The notes under the pieces: generated by a model
Databases searched by the model: none
The model's input: only the letters and a program-made list of their open reading frames with translations
Told to the model about the DNA's origin: nothing
Program-made: the position numbers and the translations under genes
Source of the DNA: JAAYCI01 sp047972265
GTDB lineage: Bacteria > Bacillota > Clostridia > Oscillospirales > Ruminococcaceae
Direction of reading: 5' to 3'
DNA length: 64,000 bases
NCBI GenBank assembly: GCA_047972265.1
Contig: JBKEAM010000045.1
Span: forward strand, 45,148 to 109,147
In this document: positions 35,772-43,573 of the stretch, piece by piece
Layout: every line of letters begins with the position of its first letter
Position numbering within the stretch: the first letter of the stretch is position 1

Positions 35772-36661
35772 TGAACCAGGATACACCCTACCAAAACACA
35801 CCACCCTCTCAGCCCACACCGCCTGCGCCCGGCCCTGTTCCCTCTATAGTGGCACCGCCGCCAAAGGTGCGCCGGGTGGGCACTTTTACAACAGGTTTAC
35901 TTCTTATTACCGGCGGTATTTTGCTATTGCTTGCAATTTTTTTACCGCAAATTAACCTTTTTTGGCTTTTTAGGTTTTCTCCCATTATCCTTGTTTCTTT
36001 GGGGATAGAGGTTTTGATTTTTAATATCCGCTATAAAGACGCCATTTTAAAATACGACTTTTTAAGCATTTTACTCTGTTTCTTTTTAATCTTTATCGGT
36101 GGTGTAGGCAGCGTTTCTTCTTATGTGGTAGACCGATACGGCCATACCGGAATTTCCAACTCGATGTTAAGCAAGGATTTGGAAGCCAGCGCATACGAAG
36201 CATTAAAAGATAACTCCTCTATAAAATCCATACGTGCTTATGTAGATTTTGATTGGTGGGCAACAGAAAAAGAACCCACCCCGCAAACCCTGGGTAATCA
36301 GTACACCACACACTACACCGTAGTGCTTAAAAACCAGTACGCCTCTGCCGAGGATTTTGCGGCAGATTGCTATATTGCCTTGGATGCATTGCGGGGCAGT
36401 GTAGCGCACATAGATTACATCTCTTTTTCCAGCGATGACGGTACCGTACAGGATGAAGCCGCCTACTATTCTTTATATTTGGACGGCCGTTTTGAAACCG
36501 ATGCAAAAAACAGTGCAGAGCTGGTACCCACTGTAGAGGTTAATTACCTGTACGAAGAGGGCGAAGACTACATACCCGAAGTTACAACCGATGCTGACGA
36601 AGAAGATATGAGCGACCCAGAATCTGTTTCTTCTGCTGTATCCTCCCTTGCGCCGGCATAA
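35768..36661 (+). CDS. Membrane protein with N-terminal spans and outer domain, sigma operon
   Basis: Function unknown. A Pro-rich N-terminus (residues 1-35) is followed by three to four membrane segments at about 40-125. A soluble domain (about 140-270) then contains IRAYVDFDWWATEKEP and EVNYLYEEGEDYIPEV, and the tail is acidic and Ser-rich. The membrane part resembles the N-terminal domain of LiaF-like proteins. It is the last gene of the sigma operon and overlaps its neighbour by 4 nt (ATGA). Confidence 0.7.
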   Translation: MMNQDTPYQNTPPSQPTPPAPGPVPSIVAPPPKVRRVGTFTTGLLLITGGILLLLAIFLPQINLFWLFRFSPIILVSLGIEVLIFNIRYKDAILKYDFLSILLCFFLIFIGGVGSVSSYVVDRYGHTGISNSMLSKDLEASAYEALKDNSSIKSIRAYVDFDWWATEKEPTPQTLGNQYTTHYTVVLKNQYASAEDFAADCYIALDALRGSVAHIDYISFSSDDGTVQDEAAYYSLYLDGRFETDAKNSAELVPTVEVNYLYEEGEDYIPEVTTDADEEDMSDPESVSSAVSSLAPA

Positions 36662-36684
36662 TAGCTTTGCCCGTAATAAAACGC

Positions 36685-36725
36685 AAAAATACCCCCAATT
36701 GCTTTAAAAGCAACTGGGGGTATTT
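36685..36725. terminator. Bidirectional terminator between the sigma operon and pyrI
   Basis: ATACCCCCA-ATTGC pairs with GCAAC-TGGGGGTAT around a short loop, with TTTTAT on the plus side and TTTTTGC on the minus side. Confidence 0.85.
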
Positions 36726-36735
36726 TATACCAATT

Positions 36736-37158
36736 TTATTTTACGGGCTGGTATTCTTGCTCGCAGTAGGCGCAACGATATACCGTACTGCCCTCGGTGC
36801 GGCGAAATATTTGTGAAAGGCCACGCTCTGTGGTGGTAATGCAGCGGGGGTTTTTACACTGTACTACGTTTACAATTTTTTGAGGCGGAGCCATCCGTGC
36901 TTTTTTTACAATATGCTCGTTTTCTATAATATTTACGGTAATGTTAGGGTCTATAAAACCCAGAACATCCAAGTCAAGATCCACTTTATCCTCTATTTTA
37001 ATAATATCTTTTTTTCCGCTTTTGCCGCTGCGGGCATTGCGGATAACTGCTACGGGGCAGGTCATTTTATCCAAATCCAGCAACTGCACAATTTCCATGC
37101 CTTTGCCTGCCTGTATATGATCTATTACAACGCCTTTTGTAATGCTGTCTATATTCAT
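36736..37158 (-). CDS. pyrI: Aspartate carbamoyltransferase regulatory subunit PyrI
   Basis: PyrI binds CTP or ATP and tunes PyrB. The 140-aa protein has the allosteric domain (GVVIDHIQAGKGMEI) and a C-terminal zinc domain with four Cys, in CKNPRC and RCAYCEQEY. It overlaps the pyrB stop by 4 nt, so the two subunits are translationally coupled. Presence of PyrI implies an E. coli-type holoenzyme rather than the unregulated Bacillus trimer. Confidence 0.95.
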   Translation of the reverse strand: MNIDSITKGVVIDHIQAGKGMEIVQLLDLDKMTCPVAVIRNARSGKSGKKDIIKIEDKVDLDLDVLGFIDPNITVNIIENEHIVKKARMAPPQKIVNVVQCKNPRCITTTERGLSQIFRRTEGSTVYRCAYCEQEYQPVK

Positions 37159-38087
37159 ACTCCCTGCACCTCCATCAGTTTTAAAATAAGGGCCATGCGT
37201 ACATATTTACCGTACAATACTTGCTTAAAGTAGGCAGCGCGCGGGTCATCGTCTACCTCAATGGCAATTTCGTTTACACGGGGCAGCGGGTGCAGCACCA
37301 TCATATCGGCTTTTGCCAATTTCATTTTTTCAGCATCTAAAATATAGCTGTCGCGCAGACGCACATAGTCTTCTTCGTTAAAAAAGCGCTCGCGCTGTAC
37401 ACGGGTCATATACAGCACATCCAGCTCTGGCAGTACCTCGTCCATCCGCTCTACCTCTTTATACTCTACCCCAAGGTGAGCCATTTGCTCTGTAAGGTAG
37501 GCAGGCAGGCGCAGCTCGGTGGGCGAGATCATTACAAAGCGGATATTTTTACAGGTTAATAGCGCCCGTACCAAAGAGTGTACCGTGCGGCCAAACATTA
37601 AATCTCCACATAGGCCAATGGTAAGATTTTCGAGCGAATTGTCTTTTTTAAGGGTACGAATGGTAAGCAGGTCTGTAAGGGTTTGGGTGGGATGCTGATG
37701 CCCGCCGTCGCCCGCGTTGATAACCGGCACCTGCGCAACCGAGGCCGCCACTTGGGCAGAGCCCTCTTTGGGGTGGCGTATGGCAATGATATCGGCAAAG
37801 CATTGCACTGTTTTAATGGTGTCGGCCACTGTCTCCCCTTTGGCCGCCGAGGACGAATCGGCCGAAGAAAAACCCAGTGTTCCGCCCCCTAGCTCCATCA
37901 TGGCAGCTTCAAAACTTAAACGGGTGCGGGTACTGGGTTCATAAAATAAAGTGGCTATCTTTTTTCCATCACATAAATGAGAATAGTCGGCAGGTTTTTG
38001 AATGATTTTTCCCGCCAAATCCAAAATATCGTCTACTTCGGAAATGGTTAGGTCGGATGGTGAAATTAGGTGTCGCGGCTGTCTCAT
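37155..38087 (-). CDS. pyrB: Aspartate carbamoyltransferase catalytic subunit PyrB
   Basis: PyrB joins carbamoyl phosphate and aspartate, the first committed step of pyrimidine synthesis. Active-site loops are FYEPSTRTRLSFEAAM, the 80s-loop SSAAKGETVADT, DGGHQHPTQTLTDL and LHPLPRVNEI. Length 310 aa is usual. AGGAGG precedes the ATG. The predicted transcript leader is only about 20-25 nt, so PyrR-type attenuation is unlikely here. Confidence 0.96.
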   Translation of the reverse strand: MRQPRHLISPSDLTISEVDDILDLAGKIIQKPADYSHLCDGKKIATLFYEPSTRTRLSFEAAMMELGGGTLGFSSADSSSAAKGETVADTIKTVQCFADIIAIRHPKEGSAQVAASVAQVPVINAGDGGHQHPTQTLTDLLTIRTLKKDNSLENLTIGLCGDLMFGRTVHSLVRALLTCKNIRFVMISPTELRLPAYLTEQMAHLGVEYKEVERMDEVLPELDVLYMTRVQRERFFNEEDYVRLRDSYILDAEKMKLAKADMMVLHPLPRVNEIAIEVDDDPRAAYFKQVLYGKYVRMALILKLMEVQGV

Positions 38088-38117
38088 AGTTCTCCTCCTG
38101 TATTCTGCATTTTTTCA

Positions 38118-38146
38118 ATTATGCCGTAAACAGTATCGAAAATCAA
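38118..38146 (-). promoter_or_regulatory. pyrB promoter
   Basis: TTGATT (38141-38146) and CATAAT (38118-38123) are 17 nt apart on the minus strand. Confidence 0.7.
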
Positions 38147-38172
38147 GGTATTTTTTCATTTTCTTTTTTGGG

Positions 38173-38202
38173 TTGCATTTTATTACACTATTACGGTATG
38201 AT
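38173..38202 (+). promoter_or_regulatory. Promoter of the Pro/Gln-rich membrane protein gene
   Basis: TTGCAT (38173-38178) and TATGAT (38197-38202) are 18 nt apart on the plus strand, divergent from pyrB. Confidence 0.6.
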
Positions 38203-38208
38203 ACAAAA

Positions 38209-38429
38209 GGATTAAAGAGCTTTTGTCTTTGCAACGCATTTTATTTTCATCGGGGTTAAACCCTGCCGCTATGCCACTCCGCACCCCTTTTATCACACAC
38301 GCGGGGATGGGTATAAAGATTTGTAACCAATGCGTACCTGTTAAATACGGCAACTTTTTTTGCAGCCGTATCTGCTCTTTTAAATTTTTGTTTTACAGGC
38401 ACTATTATATTTTTGGAGGCTTTATCTAT
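38209..38429 (+). other. Long leader before the Pro/Gln-rich membrane protein
   Basis: About 220 nt between promoter and ATG. It includes a 7-bp hairpin (ATACGGC/GCCGTAT, about 38346-38373). The frame is open through the leader but reads like non-coding sequence. No known riboswitch is recognised. Confidence 0.35.
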
Positions 38430-39122
38430 ATGGACATTATTATTATGATTTCACTTTGCATCTCTCTTTACACCCGTTTTAGAAACGCGGGCGTATCGGG
38501 CGCCGCACCCTACAACTCAGGCATTATCGCCTGTCTTTTAGGTGGCGAAATTTTCGGCTACATAATACTGTACTGGGGTTTAAACGCGGATTGGTCTTTT
38601 TCTTTTGTACTTTTTCTGCTCTTTTTTGTGGGCGGAATTGTGGGCGCCGCTTTTATTTACAAGGCGGGCACAAAAAAGCTAGCTGCAGAAGTTGCCAAAA
38701 TTTACCAGGCCAACGGCATGATGCAGCCCCCCTTTGGCGGTGTACCCTACACTGGCCAGCCCTATTATGGCGCACAGCCCGGCCAGCCCTACCCGGGTGC
38801 CGCCCCTTATGGCCAACCTTATCCTTCCACTTATGGGCAGCAGCCTTACTATGGCGCTCAGCCTGGTCAGCCATACCCCGGGCAGCCATACCCCGGTGGC
38901 GCCCCTTACGGCCAGCAGCAGCCTCCGTATGGTTACCCCCCTGTTCAGCAGCAACCGGGCCAGCCTGTGCAGCAGCCCGCACCTGTACAGCCTCCCTTTA
39001 ATACCCCGCCCGCCGCAGAGCCTGCCACCCCTGCAGCCGAGGCATTGCAGGCAGAAGTACAGCCCCCTGTGCAAGAACCAGTCGCCCCCACTACCGAAAA
39101 CGGCGAGAGCCCCTTAAAATAG
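38430..39122 (+). CDS. Small membrane protein with Pro/Gln/Gly/Tyr-rich tail
   Basis: Function unknown. I start at the ATG at 38430 (MDIIIMISLCISLYTRF), which has GGAGG upstream; this gives 230 aa. Two or three membrane helices cover residues about 1-80, then a short Lys/Ala-rich helix (KKLAAEVAKIYQANGMM). From about residue 95 the tail repeats units such as GQPYPG, APYGQ and QPYYGAQPG, then turns into Pro/Ala/Glu-rich sequence. Such tails are common on surface-facing or scaffold-like proteins, but I cannot assign a role. Confidence 0.65.
   Translation: MDIIIMISLCISLYTRFRNAGVSGAAPYNSGIIACLLGGEIFGYIILYWGLNADWSFSFVLFLLFFVGGIVGAAFIYKAGTKKLAAEVAKIYQANGMMQPPFGGVPYTGQPYYGAQPGQPYPGAAPYGQPYPSTYGQQPYYGAQPGQPYPGQPYPGGAPYGQQQPPYGYPPVQQQPGQPVQQPAPVQPPFNTPPAAEPATPAAEALQAEVQPPVQEPVAPTTENGESPLK
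38751..38945 (+). repeat. Low-complexity coding repeat (QPYPG / APYGQ units)
   Basis: The DNA repeats cag-cc(c/a)-ta(c/t)-cc(c/g)-gg-like units and encodes alternating Gln-Pro-Tyr-Pro-Gly and Ala-Pro-Tyr-Gly-Gln. A longer unit, PYYGAQPGQPYPG, occurs twice (about 38761-38799 and 38845-38883). Confidence 0.7.
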
Positions 39123-39153
39123 TCTTTTTCAACAATTAATAGTATCATTTTTT

Positions 39154-39187
39154 GCAAGACTGCGGGATTGACAGCCCGCAGTCTTGC
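39154..39187. other. Strong hairpin between two plus-strand genes
   Basis: GCAAGACTGCGGG and CCCGCAGTCTTGC form a perfect 13-bp stem with an 8-nt loop. The expected T-tract is missing (TGTGTAAT follows), so it may be a weak terminator or an mRNA end stabiliser. Confidence 0.6.
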
Positions 39188-39209
39188 TGTGTAATATTTG
39201 TACTATAGC

Positions 39210-39215
39210 TTTATA
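39210..39215 (+). promoter_or_regulatory. -10 box before the phosphofructokinase gene
   Basis: A TATAAT about 25 nt upstream of the ATG. No convincing -35 box is found at the right distance. Confidence 0.45.
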
Positions 39216-39238
39216 ATACGCTTACAGGAGGCCATAGC

Positions 39239-40477
39239 ATGAAAAACATGATTATTGGGCAGTCCGGCGGCCCCTCCCCCGCAATCAACGCTTCTTTGTC
39301 TGGCGCAGTACAGCGCGCCATGGCAGCCACCCCCGAAATTGGCACGGTTTATGGCGCATTACATGGGCTGGAAGGCCTTTTACAGCGACGAATCGTATCG
39401 CTGAGCGACCAGATGACCTCTGCCTCCGATTTTGAACTGCTGATGCACACCCCTGCTATGGCTTTGGGCTCCTGCCGTTTTAAGCTGCCAAAAGACCCCA
39501 ACGAAACCTATCGGCAAGTACTGGATATTTTAAAAGAATACGATGTTGGTTACTTTTTTTACTGCGGCGGCAACGACTCTATGGATACTATTGCCAACCT
39601 GTCGGCCTATTTTCGCTCTCAGGGCGAGGATATAAAGTGCATTGGCATCCCCAAAACAGTGGATAACGACCTAATGGAAACCGACCATACCCCCGGGTTT
39701 GGTTCTGCCGCTCGTTTTGTTGCGGCAAGCTTTTCAGAAATTATGATAGACAGTATGGCCTATCCCGCCCCCTCGGTTACTGTTGTAGAGGTAATGGGAC
39801 GCAATGCGGGCTGGCTTACCGCTTCTTCTGTGCTGGCGCGTGCGCACGGCTACACAGGCCCACACCTTATTTACCTTCCCGAGGTTCCTTTTGACCCCGA
39901 CGCCTTTGTACAAAAGGTTGCCGAAAAGATTAAAACCGAAACCCACGTGCTTGTGGCTGTGTCTGAGGGAATACGCTGGAAAGAAAACGGGCGCTATGTA
40001 TCTGAAAAGGACAGCGGCATTGTGGATATGTTTGGGCACCCCTCTTTGGGCGGCGTTGCAAACGTACTGGAAACCTTGGCAAAAGACCGGCTGGGTATTA
40101 AAGGCCGCAGTGTAGAGCCCAGCGTTTTACAGCGTGTGGGTATGCACCTTGCCTCCGGCACCGACCTGCGTGAAGCACAGGAAGTTGGCATTACCGCTGT
40201 AGAGGCCGCCCTTGCAGGCAAAACTGATGTTATGGTTTGCATTAAGCGGGTATCCAACCATCCCTACCTTGTGCGGTACGAAACTGCCTCTTTGGCCGAT
40301 GTTGCAAACCACGAGCGCCGTGTGCCGCTGGAATGGATTTGCGATGAGGGTACCAATGTAAGCAGCGAGATGGAAGAGTATCTGCGCCCCCTCTTCCGCG
40401 GAGAAACCCATGTACGGTACGAGGACGGATTGCCCCGGTTTTTCCATGTAGACCGCACCAAGCTGATTCACCCTTAA
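39239..40477 (+). CDS. pfp: 6-phosphofructokinase, probably pyrophosphate-dependent
   Basis: This kinase phosphorylates fructose 6-phosphate. At 412 aa it is longer than the 320-aa bacterial ATP enzyme. The phosphate-donor loop reads CGGNDSMDT (about residues 107-115), where ATP enzymes have GGDGS. The catalytic stretch reads IPKTVDNDL, with Lys where ATP enzymes have Gly. Both favour PPi as phosphate donor. GFGSAARFVAASF and VEVMGRNAGWL follow. AGGAGG precedes the ATG. The donor is inferred from these residues and has not been shown. Confidence 0.88.
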   Translation: MKNMIIGQSGGPSPAINASLSGAVQRAMAATPEIGTVYGALHGLEGLLQRRIVSLSDQMTSASDFELLMHTPAMALGSCRFKLPKDPNETYRQVLDILKEYDVGYFFYCGGNDSMDTIANLSAYFRSQGEDIKCIGIPKTVDNDLMETDHTPGFGSAARFVAASFSEIMIDSMAYPAPSVTVVEVMGRNAGWLTASSVLARAHGYTGPHLIYLPEVPFDPDAFVQKVAEKIKTETHVLVAVSEGIRWKENGRYVSEKDSGIVDMFGHPSLGGVANVLETLAKDRLGIKGRSVEPSVLQRVGMHLASGTDLREAQEVGITAVEAALAGKTDVMVCIKRVSNHPYLVRYETASLADVANHERRVPLEWICDEGTNVSSEMEEYLRPLFRGETHVRYEDGLPRFFHVDRTKLIHP

Positions 40478-40492
40478 CTTTTACCACATAAA

Positions 40493-40530
40493 AACAGCCC
40501 CTTGCTTTTAACGGCAAAGGGGCTGTTTTT
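40493..40530. terminator. Terminator after the phosphofructokinase gene
   Basis: AACAGCCCCTT pairs with AAGGGGCTGTT, followed by TTT on the plus strand; the minus side has TTTTATG. It serves both converging transcripts. Confidence 0.85.
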
Positions 40531-40537
40531 CATTACT

Positions 40538-40753
40538 TTATATAACCACCAAAAACGCCCCTGTTATATAATAACTAACAAAAATAATCACTGCAAACAA
40601 CAAAAAAGTCCCCGCCATTACTTTTAAAGTGGCCCCTTGATTGCTTTTATCAATCATTTTGGTTTCTTTTGCAACAAAATACATAACAATGCCCGCAAAA
40701 AGCAGGTATGCCATAGGTAAAAAACTGTAAAGCATAAAAAACTCGCTTTTCAT
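40538..40753 (-). CDS. Small two-span membrane protein
   Basis: This 71-aa protein has membrane helices at about residues 8-27 (LYSFLPMAYLLFAGIVMYF) and 43-68 (LKVMAGTFLLFAVIIFVSYY), with a short polar loop KETKMIDKSNQG. A perfect AAAGGAGG 7 nt before the ATG supports real translation. Family not recognised. It lies 32 nt after another small membrane protein gene on the same strand. Confidence 0.65.
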   Translation of the reverse strand: MKSEFFMLYSFLPMAYLLFAGIVMYFVAKETKMIDKSNQGATLKVMAGTFLLFAVIIFVSYYITGAFLVVI

Positions 40754-40785
40754 TTCGCATCCTCCTTTTATGAAAATTACATATT

Positions 40786-41013
40786 CTACTCTTTACTCTC
40801 GCTTTTTTGCTTGCCGTGCTTATTCTTTATACCCTGCGCCTTTAAAAAAATTATTTTATTTTGCCGTACTTTTGTAACTGTAGATTCCATCTTTTCATCA
40901 AACAAATCCATTATAGAAACGCCTCTCTCTGCATTGACTGCCTCGTTTACATAGTCCCTCAACATCAAAATTGCCAAAACCCCGCAAAACAATACCAAAC
41001 CCTTTTGAAACAT
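40786..41013 (-). CDS. Small membrane-anchored protein
   Basis: A 75-aa protein starting MFQKGLVLFCGVLAILMLRDY: one N-terminal membrane helix, then a charged tail ending in Lys/Glu-rich HGKQKSESKE. I choose the ATG at 41013, because GGGAG lies 6 nt before it. Family and function are not recognised. It is probably cotranscribed with the two-span protein that follows. Confidence 0.55.
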   Translation of the reverse strand: MFQKGLVLFCGVLAILMLRDYVNEAVNAERGVSIMDLFDEKMESTVTKVRQNKIIFLKAQGIKNKHGKQKSESKE

Positions 41014-41105
41014 ACACCGCTCCCACATTTTGTTTATTTCATACCCAATATCCTTTAATACGTTTTTGGGGGGCTTATTGTTTCATATTTGATTTTTACA
41101 TAAAA

Positions 41106-41143
41106 AACAGGCCCCGCAGCAAAAAACGCTGCAAGCACCTGTT
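41106..41143 (-). terminator. Terminator after cutC
   Basis: On the minus strand AACAGGTGCTTGCAGC pairs with GCTGCGGGGCCTGTT, followed by TTTT. Confidence 0.85.
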
Positions 41144-41186
41144 AAAAATCAATTATTTTATTTGCGCAAATATAAGCAAAACAAAT

Positions 41187-41930
41187 TTACTCGTTTACAG
41201 TATTATACAACCGGCCTACGCCCTCGCTGTCAATCATCTGGAAACGGTCCTCAGGCGGATAAAGGGCACCGCCGTAAAAAATGCTGGTATTGCCGTGGGT
41301 AGAGGGGTCTGCACAGCTTTTGTGCAGAGCAATGTGTATTTGGTTGCAGCCGGTTTTTTCTACCACTTCTTTTGCGTTTTGCAGGTTAATGCCTGCGCCG
41401 GGCAGTATTTGAATGCGCCCTGCAGCAGCTTCTATCATCCCGCGGATTACATCCATACCGTAATGCACGCTGGGCGCCTGCCCACTGGTAAGCACACGGG
41501 TTACCCCAAGGCTGCACAGGGTTTCTATTGCGGCACGCCAGTCGGGCACCACATCAATGGCACGGTGAAATACGCTTTGCTTATCGCCAATCACTTCCAT
41601 CATTTTGCGGCAGCGTTCCATATCAATGGTTCCGTCCGGGTGCAAAAAGCCAAAAACAATGCCGTCGGCTCCCGCCTCCAGCAGTGCCTTGGCATCTGCC
41701 AGCATGGTTTCAAACTCGGCGTCGGTATAGCAAAAACCACCCTCACGCGGGCGTACCATTGCCATAATTTCCATGCCTGCTTTTTTGGCTACAATTACCT
41801 CTCCAATGCTGGGGGTAAGGCCGCCTAAAAAAAGGCTGGAGTTTAACTCCACGCGGCTCGCTCCGGCCTTTTTGGATTCTATTACATCATCCACAGACCC
41901 ACAGCATACCTCTACAATCACTTTTGCCAT
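41187..41930 (-). CDS. cutC: CutC family protein
   Basis: This TIM-barrel protein of 247 aa shows VIVEVCCGSVDDVIESKKAGASRVELNSSL, MVRPREGGFCYTD and LPGAGINLQNA. The ATG at 41930 has AAGGAG upstream; the open frame continues 11 codons further. The name comes from a copper phenotype in E. coli that has been disputed, and the biochemical role is unknown. Position beside a ROK repressor and a sugar/peptide uptake cluster suggests a metabolic job. Confidence 0.9.
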   Translation of the reverse strand: MAKVIVEVCCGSVDDVIESKKAGASRVELNSSLFLGGLTPSIGEVIVAKKAGMEIMAMVRPREGGFCYTDAEFETMLADAKALLEAGADGIVFGFLHPDGTIDMERCRKMMEVIGDKQSVFHRAIDVVPDWRAAIETLCSLGVTRVLTSGQAPSVHYGMDVIRGMIEAAAGRIQILPGAGINLQNAKEVVEKTGCNQIHIALHKSCADPSTHGNTSIFYGGALYPPEDRFQMIDSEGVGRLYNTVNE

Positions 41931-42000
41931 TCTTCTTTTCTCTCCTTGTGTCTTTACTTGCAAATAAAAACGCTCTATTACAGCCCTTACACCTTCTTGT

Positions 42001-43182
42001 TTAAATGCGCTGGGCAGAAATATCGTCCAATACTTTTTCGGCCGCCATGCTTAGCAGCCCCTGCAAGCCGGCCTCCTGCCGCAATTTAGACGGCAACACC
42101 GCCACAGGGTCAAACGCCTGCGCCTTTATTGCGCGGTTTAACTCGGGCACTATCTGCTCTTCAAACACCAAATAGTCTCCCCCAAAAACCACCAGTTCAC
42201 AGTTTAACAGCGATACCGCCGAAGCAAGCGATTCTCCTAAAACAACCGCCACGTTTTGAATGCACTCGCAAACAAAGGCATCTTTTTGCTGCCAAAACCG
42301 AATGGCATCCCCAAAAGCAAATTCTTCCATGGACTTACCAAATGCCTGCCGTAGGCTTTGGGGGGCTTCTGCCCGCATTTTTTCCAGCAAAGAATCAATC
42401 TCTACAAGGGTACGCAGCGGTTTAGAAAAGGCCCCCGCAGGATTGCGGGCAATTTCTCCCGAGCTGCCGTTTGCCCCTGTGTACAAATCTCCGTTTAACA
42501 CTAGGCCCATACCTACACCCATGCCACAGCTAAAAAACAACAGGTTGCTGCATCCCTTGCCCGCGCCCTGGTAAAACTCTCCCACCGCAGCGGCATTTAC
42601 GTCGTTTATTCTAAATACATTTGTAGAAAAAGCCTCTTCAAGGTCTGCCGTAAGCTTATCCACATTCCAATCGGCAAATTCGGGGTTAAGCAAAAAAGCT
42701 TTTTCGGCCGCGCTGTAAGCGCCGGGAGAAGAAAGTGCAATGGTGGCAAGCTTGCCTGCTGGCATTCCATTATCCCTCAAAAGCTGGCGAATTACCTCTT
42801 TTGTAACCCTAAATCGCACCGCATAAGGCGCGTTGGCTGGCAAAGTAACCGAATGTCGTGCCACTATTTTACCGTTTAGGTCTGCAAGGGCCACTATGGG
42901 CGTATGCAGGCCAAGCTCGGCTGCAACAATATATTTATAAGCGCCGTTTACCTTTAACAGTACCGGGCGGCGGCCCCCGGCATTCCCTGCCGCCCCGGCC
43001 CCAATCTCTTGCACCACGCCAATTTGCATTAAATGTGTAATATTTTCGGTCACTGTGGATTTTCCAAGTTGAAGTTTTTGTGCAAGTTGTACACGAGAGA
43101 TACTGCCGTGTTGGTGAATTGTACGCAGTAAATCACGTCGGCTGAGCGCAATAACTTTTTTATTATCGTTATTTTTATTCAT
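42001..43182 (-). CDS. ROK family transcriptional regulator
   Basis: An N-terminal winged helix (residues about 10-65: RRDLLRTIHQHGSISRVQLAQKLQLGKSTVTENITHL) precedes a ROK sugar-kinase-like domain with SCGMGVGMGLVLNGDLYTGANGSSGEI. The zinc motif CxCGxxGC found in NagC/Mlc is absent. Such proteins usually repress sugar uptake genes and are relieved by a sugar or sugar phosphate. It is divergent from the ABC importer operon, whose promoter carries a perfect palindrome that is the likely operator. Confidence 0.9.
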   Translation of the reverse strand: MNKNNDNKKVIALSRRDLLRTIHQHGSISRVQLAQKLQLGKSTVTENITHLMQIGVVQEIGAGAAGNAGGRRPVLLKVNGAYKYIVAAELGLHTPIVALADLNGKIVARHSVTLPANAPYAVRFRVTKEVIRQLLRDNGMPAGKLATIALSSPGAYSAAEKAFLLNPEFADWNVDKLTADLEEAFSTNVFRINDVNAAAVGEFYQGAGKGCSNLLFFSCGMGVGMGLVLNGDLYTGANGSSGEIARNPAGAFSKPLRTLVEIDSLLEKMRAEAPQSLRQAFGKSMEEFAFGDAIRFWQQKDAFVCECIQNVAVVLGESLASAVSLLNCELVVFGGDYLVFEEQIVPELNRAIKAQAFDPVAVLPSKLRQEAGLQGLLSMAAEKVLDDISAQRI

Positions 43183-43342
43183 TTCTGCATCCTTACCATT
43201 GAGTTGGAATATGCGAACACAGCCAATTAAAAGCGCATAAAACCCGCTTATACTATTTACATTACTTTAAAATATACCATGCACTCAGGAAGATTTCAAC
43301 AATAAAAACCTTTTTTATAATATAAATACACCAAAATTGCCC

Positions 43343-43366
43343 AAAAAGCAATTGACATTGCTTTTT
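43343..43366. promoter_or_regulatory. Probable ROK operator: perfect 10-4-10 palindrome
   Basis: AAAAAGCAAT and ATTGCTTTTT flank TGAC. The centre coincides with the -35 box of the importer promoter (43352-43357), so a bound repressor would block RNA polymerase. It lies 160 nt upstream of the divergent ROK gene. Confidence 0.7.
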
Positions 43367-43380
43367 TATAATGATATATT
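43352..43380 (+). promoter_or_regulatory. Promoter of the ABC importer operon
   Basis: A consensus TTGACA (43352-43357) and TATATT (43375-43380) are 17 nt apart. Transcription would start near 43387, leaving a leader of about 187 nt. Confidence 0.85.
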
Positions 43381-43406
43381 TTATTAAGGTTTAACTCATT
43401 AGTTCG

Positions 43407-43440
43407 GACGGTGAACAAATTCATTGCCCGTCATTTTTTT
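43407..43440 (+). terminator. Possible attenuator in the importer leader
   Basis: GACGG-TGA pairs with TCA-CCGTC (4-nt bulge), followed by ATTTTTTT, about 20 nt into the transcript. The stem is short; whether it stops transcription is unclear. Confidence 0.4.
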
Positions 43441-43573
43441 ATAAATATGCACAAAGCGGCTGTTTCTTTTCCATTTTTAGCGTGTCCTATCTTATGTAAA
43501 ACCGGCGTATTTATACGCATGTTTTAATAGCTTAACCGTTGTTACACGTATCTTAGAAAGAGAGGGTTTGACC

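Noticed and set aside
38088..38117. PyrR attenuator before pyrB
   Set aside because: The predicted leader is about 20-25 nt and has no hairpins.
38223..38429. N-terminal extension of the Pro/Gln-rich membrane protein
   Set aside because: The frame is open, but the sequence is not protein-like and the good ribosome site precedes the ATG at 38430.
38751..38945. CRISPR-like repeat array
   Set aside because: The repeats are short, without spacers, and keep an open reading frame; they encode a low-complexity tail.
39154..39187. Intrinsic terminator
   Set aside because: The stem is perfect but neither side has a T-tract, so I list it only as a hairpin.
43448..43528. 26-codon open frame in the importer leader
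   Set aside because: No ribosome binding site before its ATG and no obvious pairing with the hairpin.
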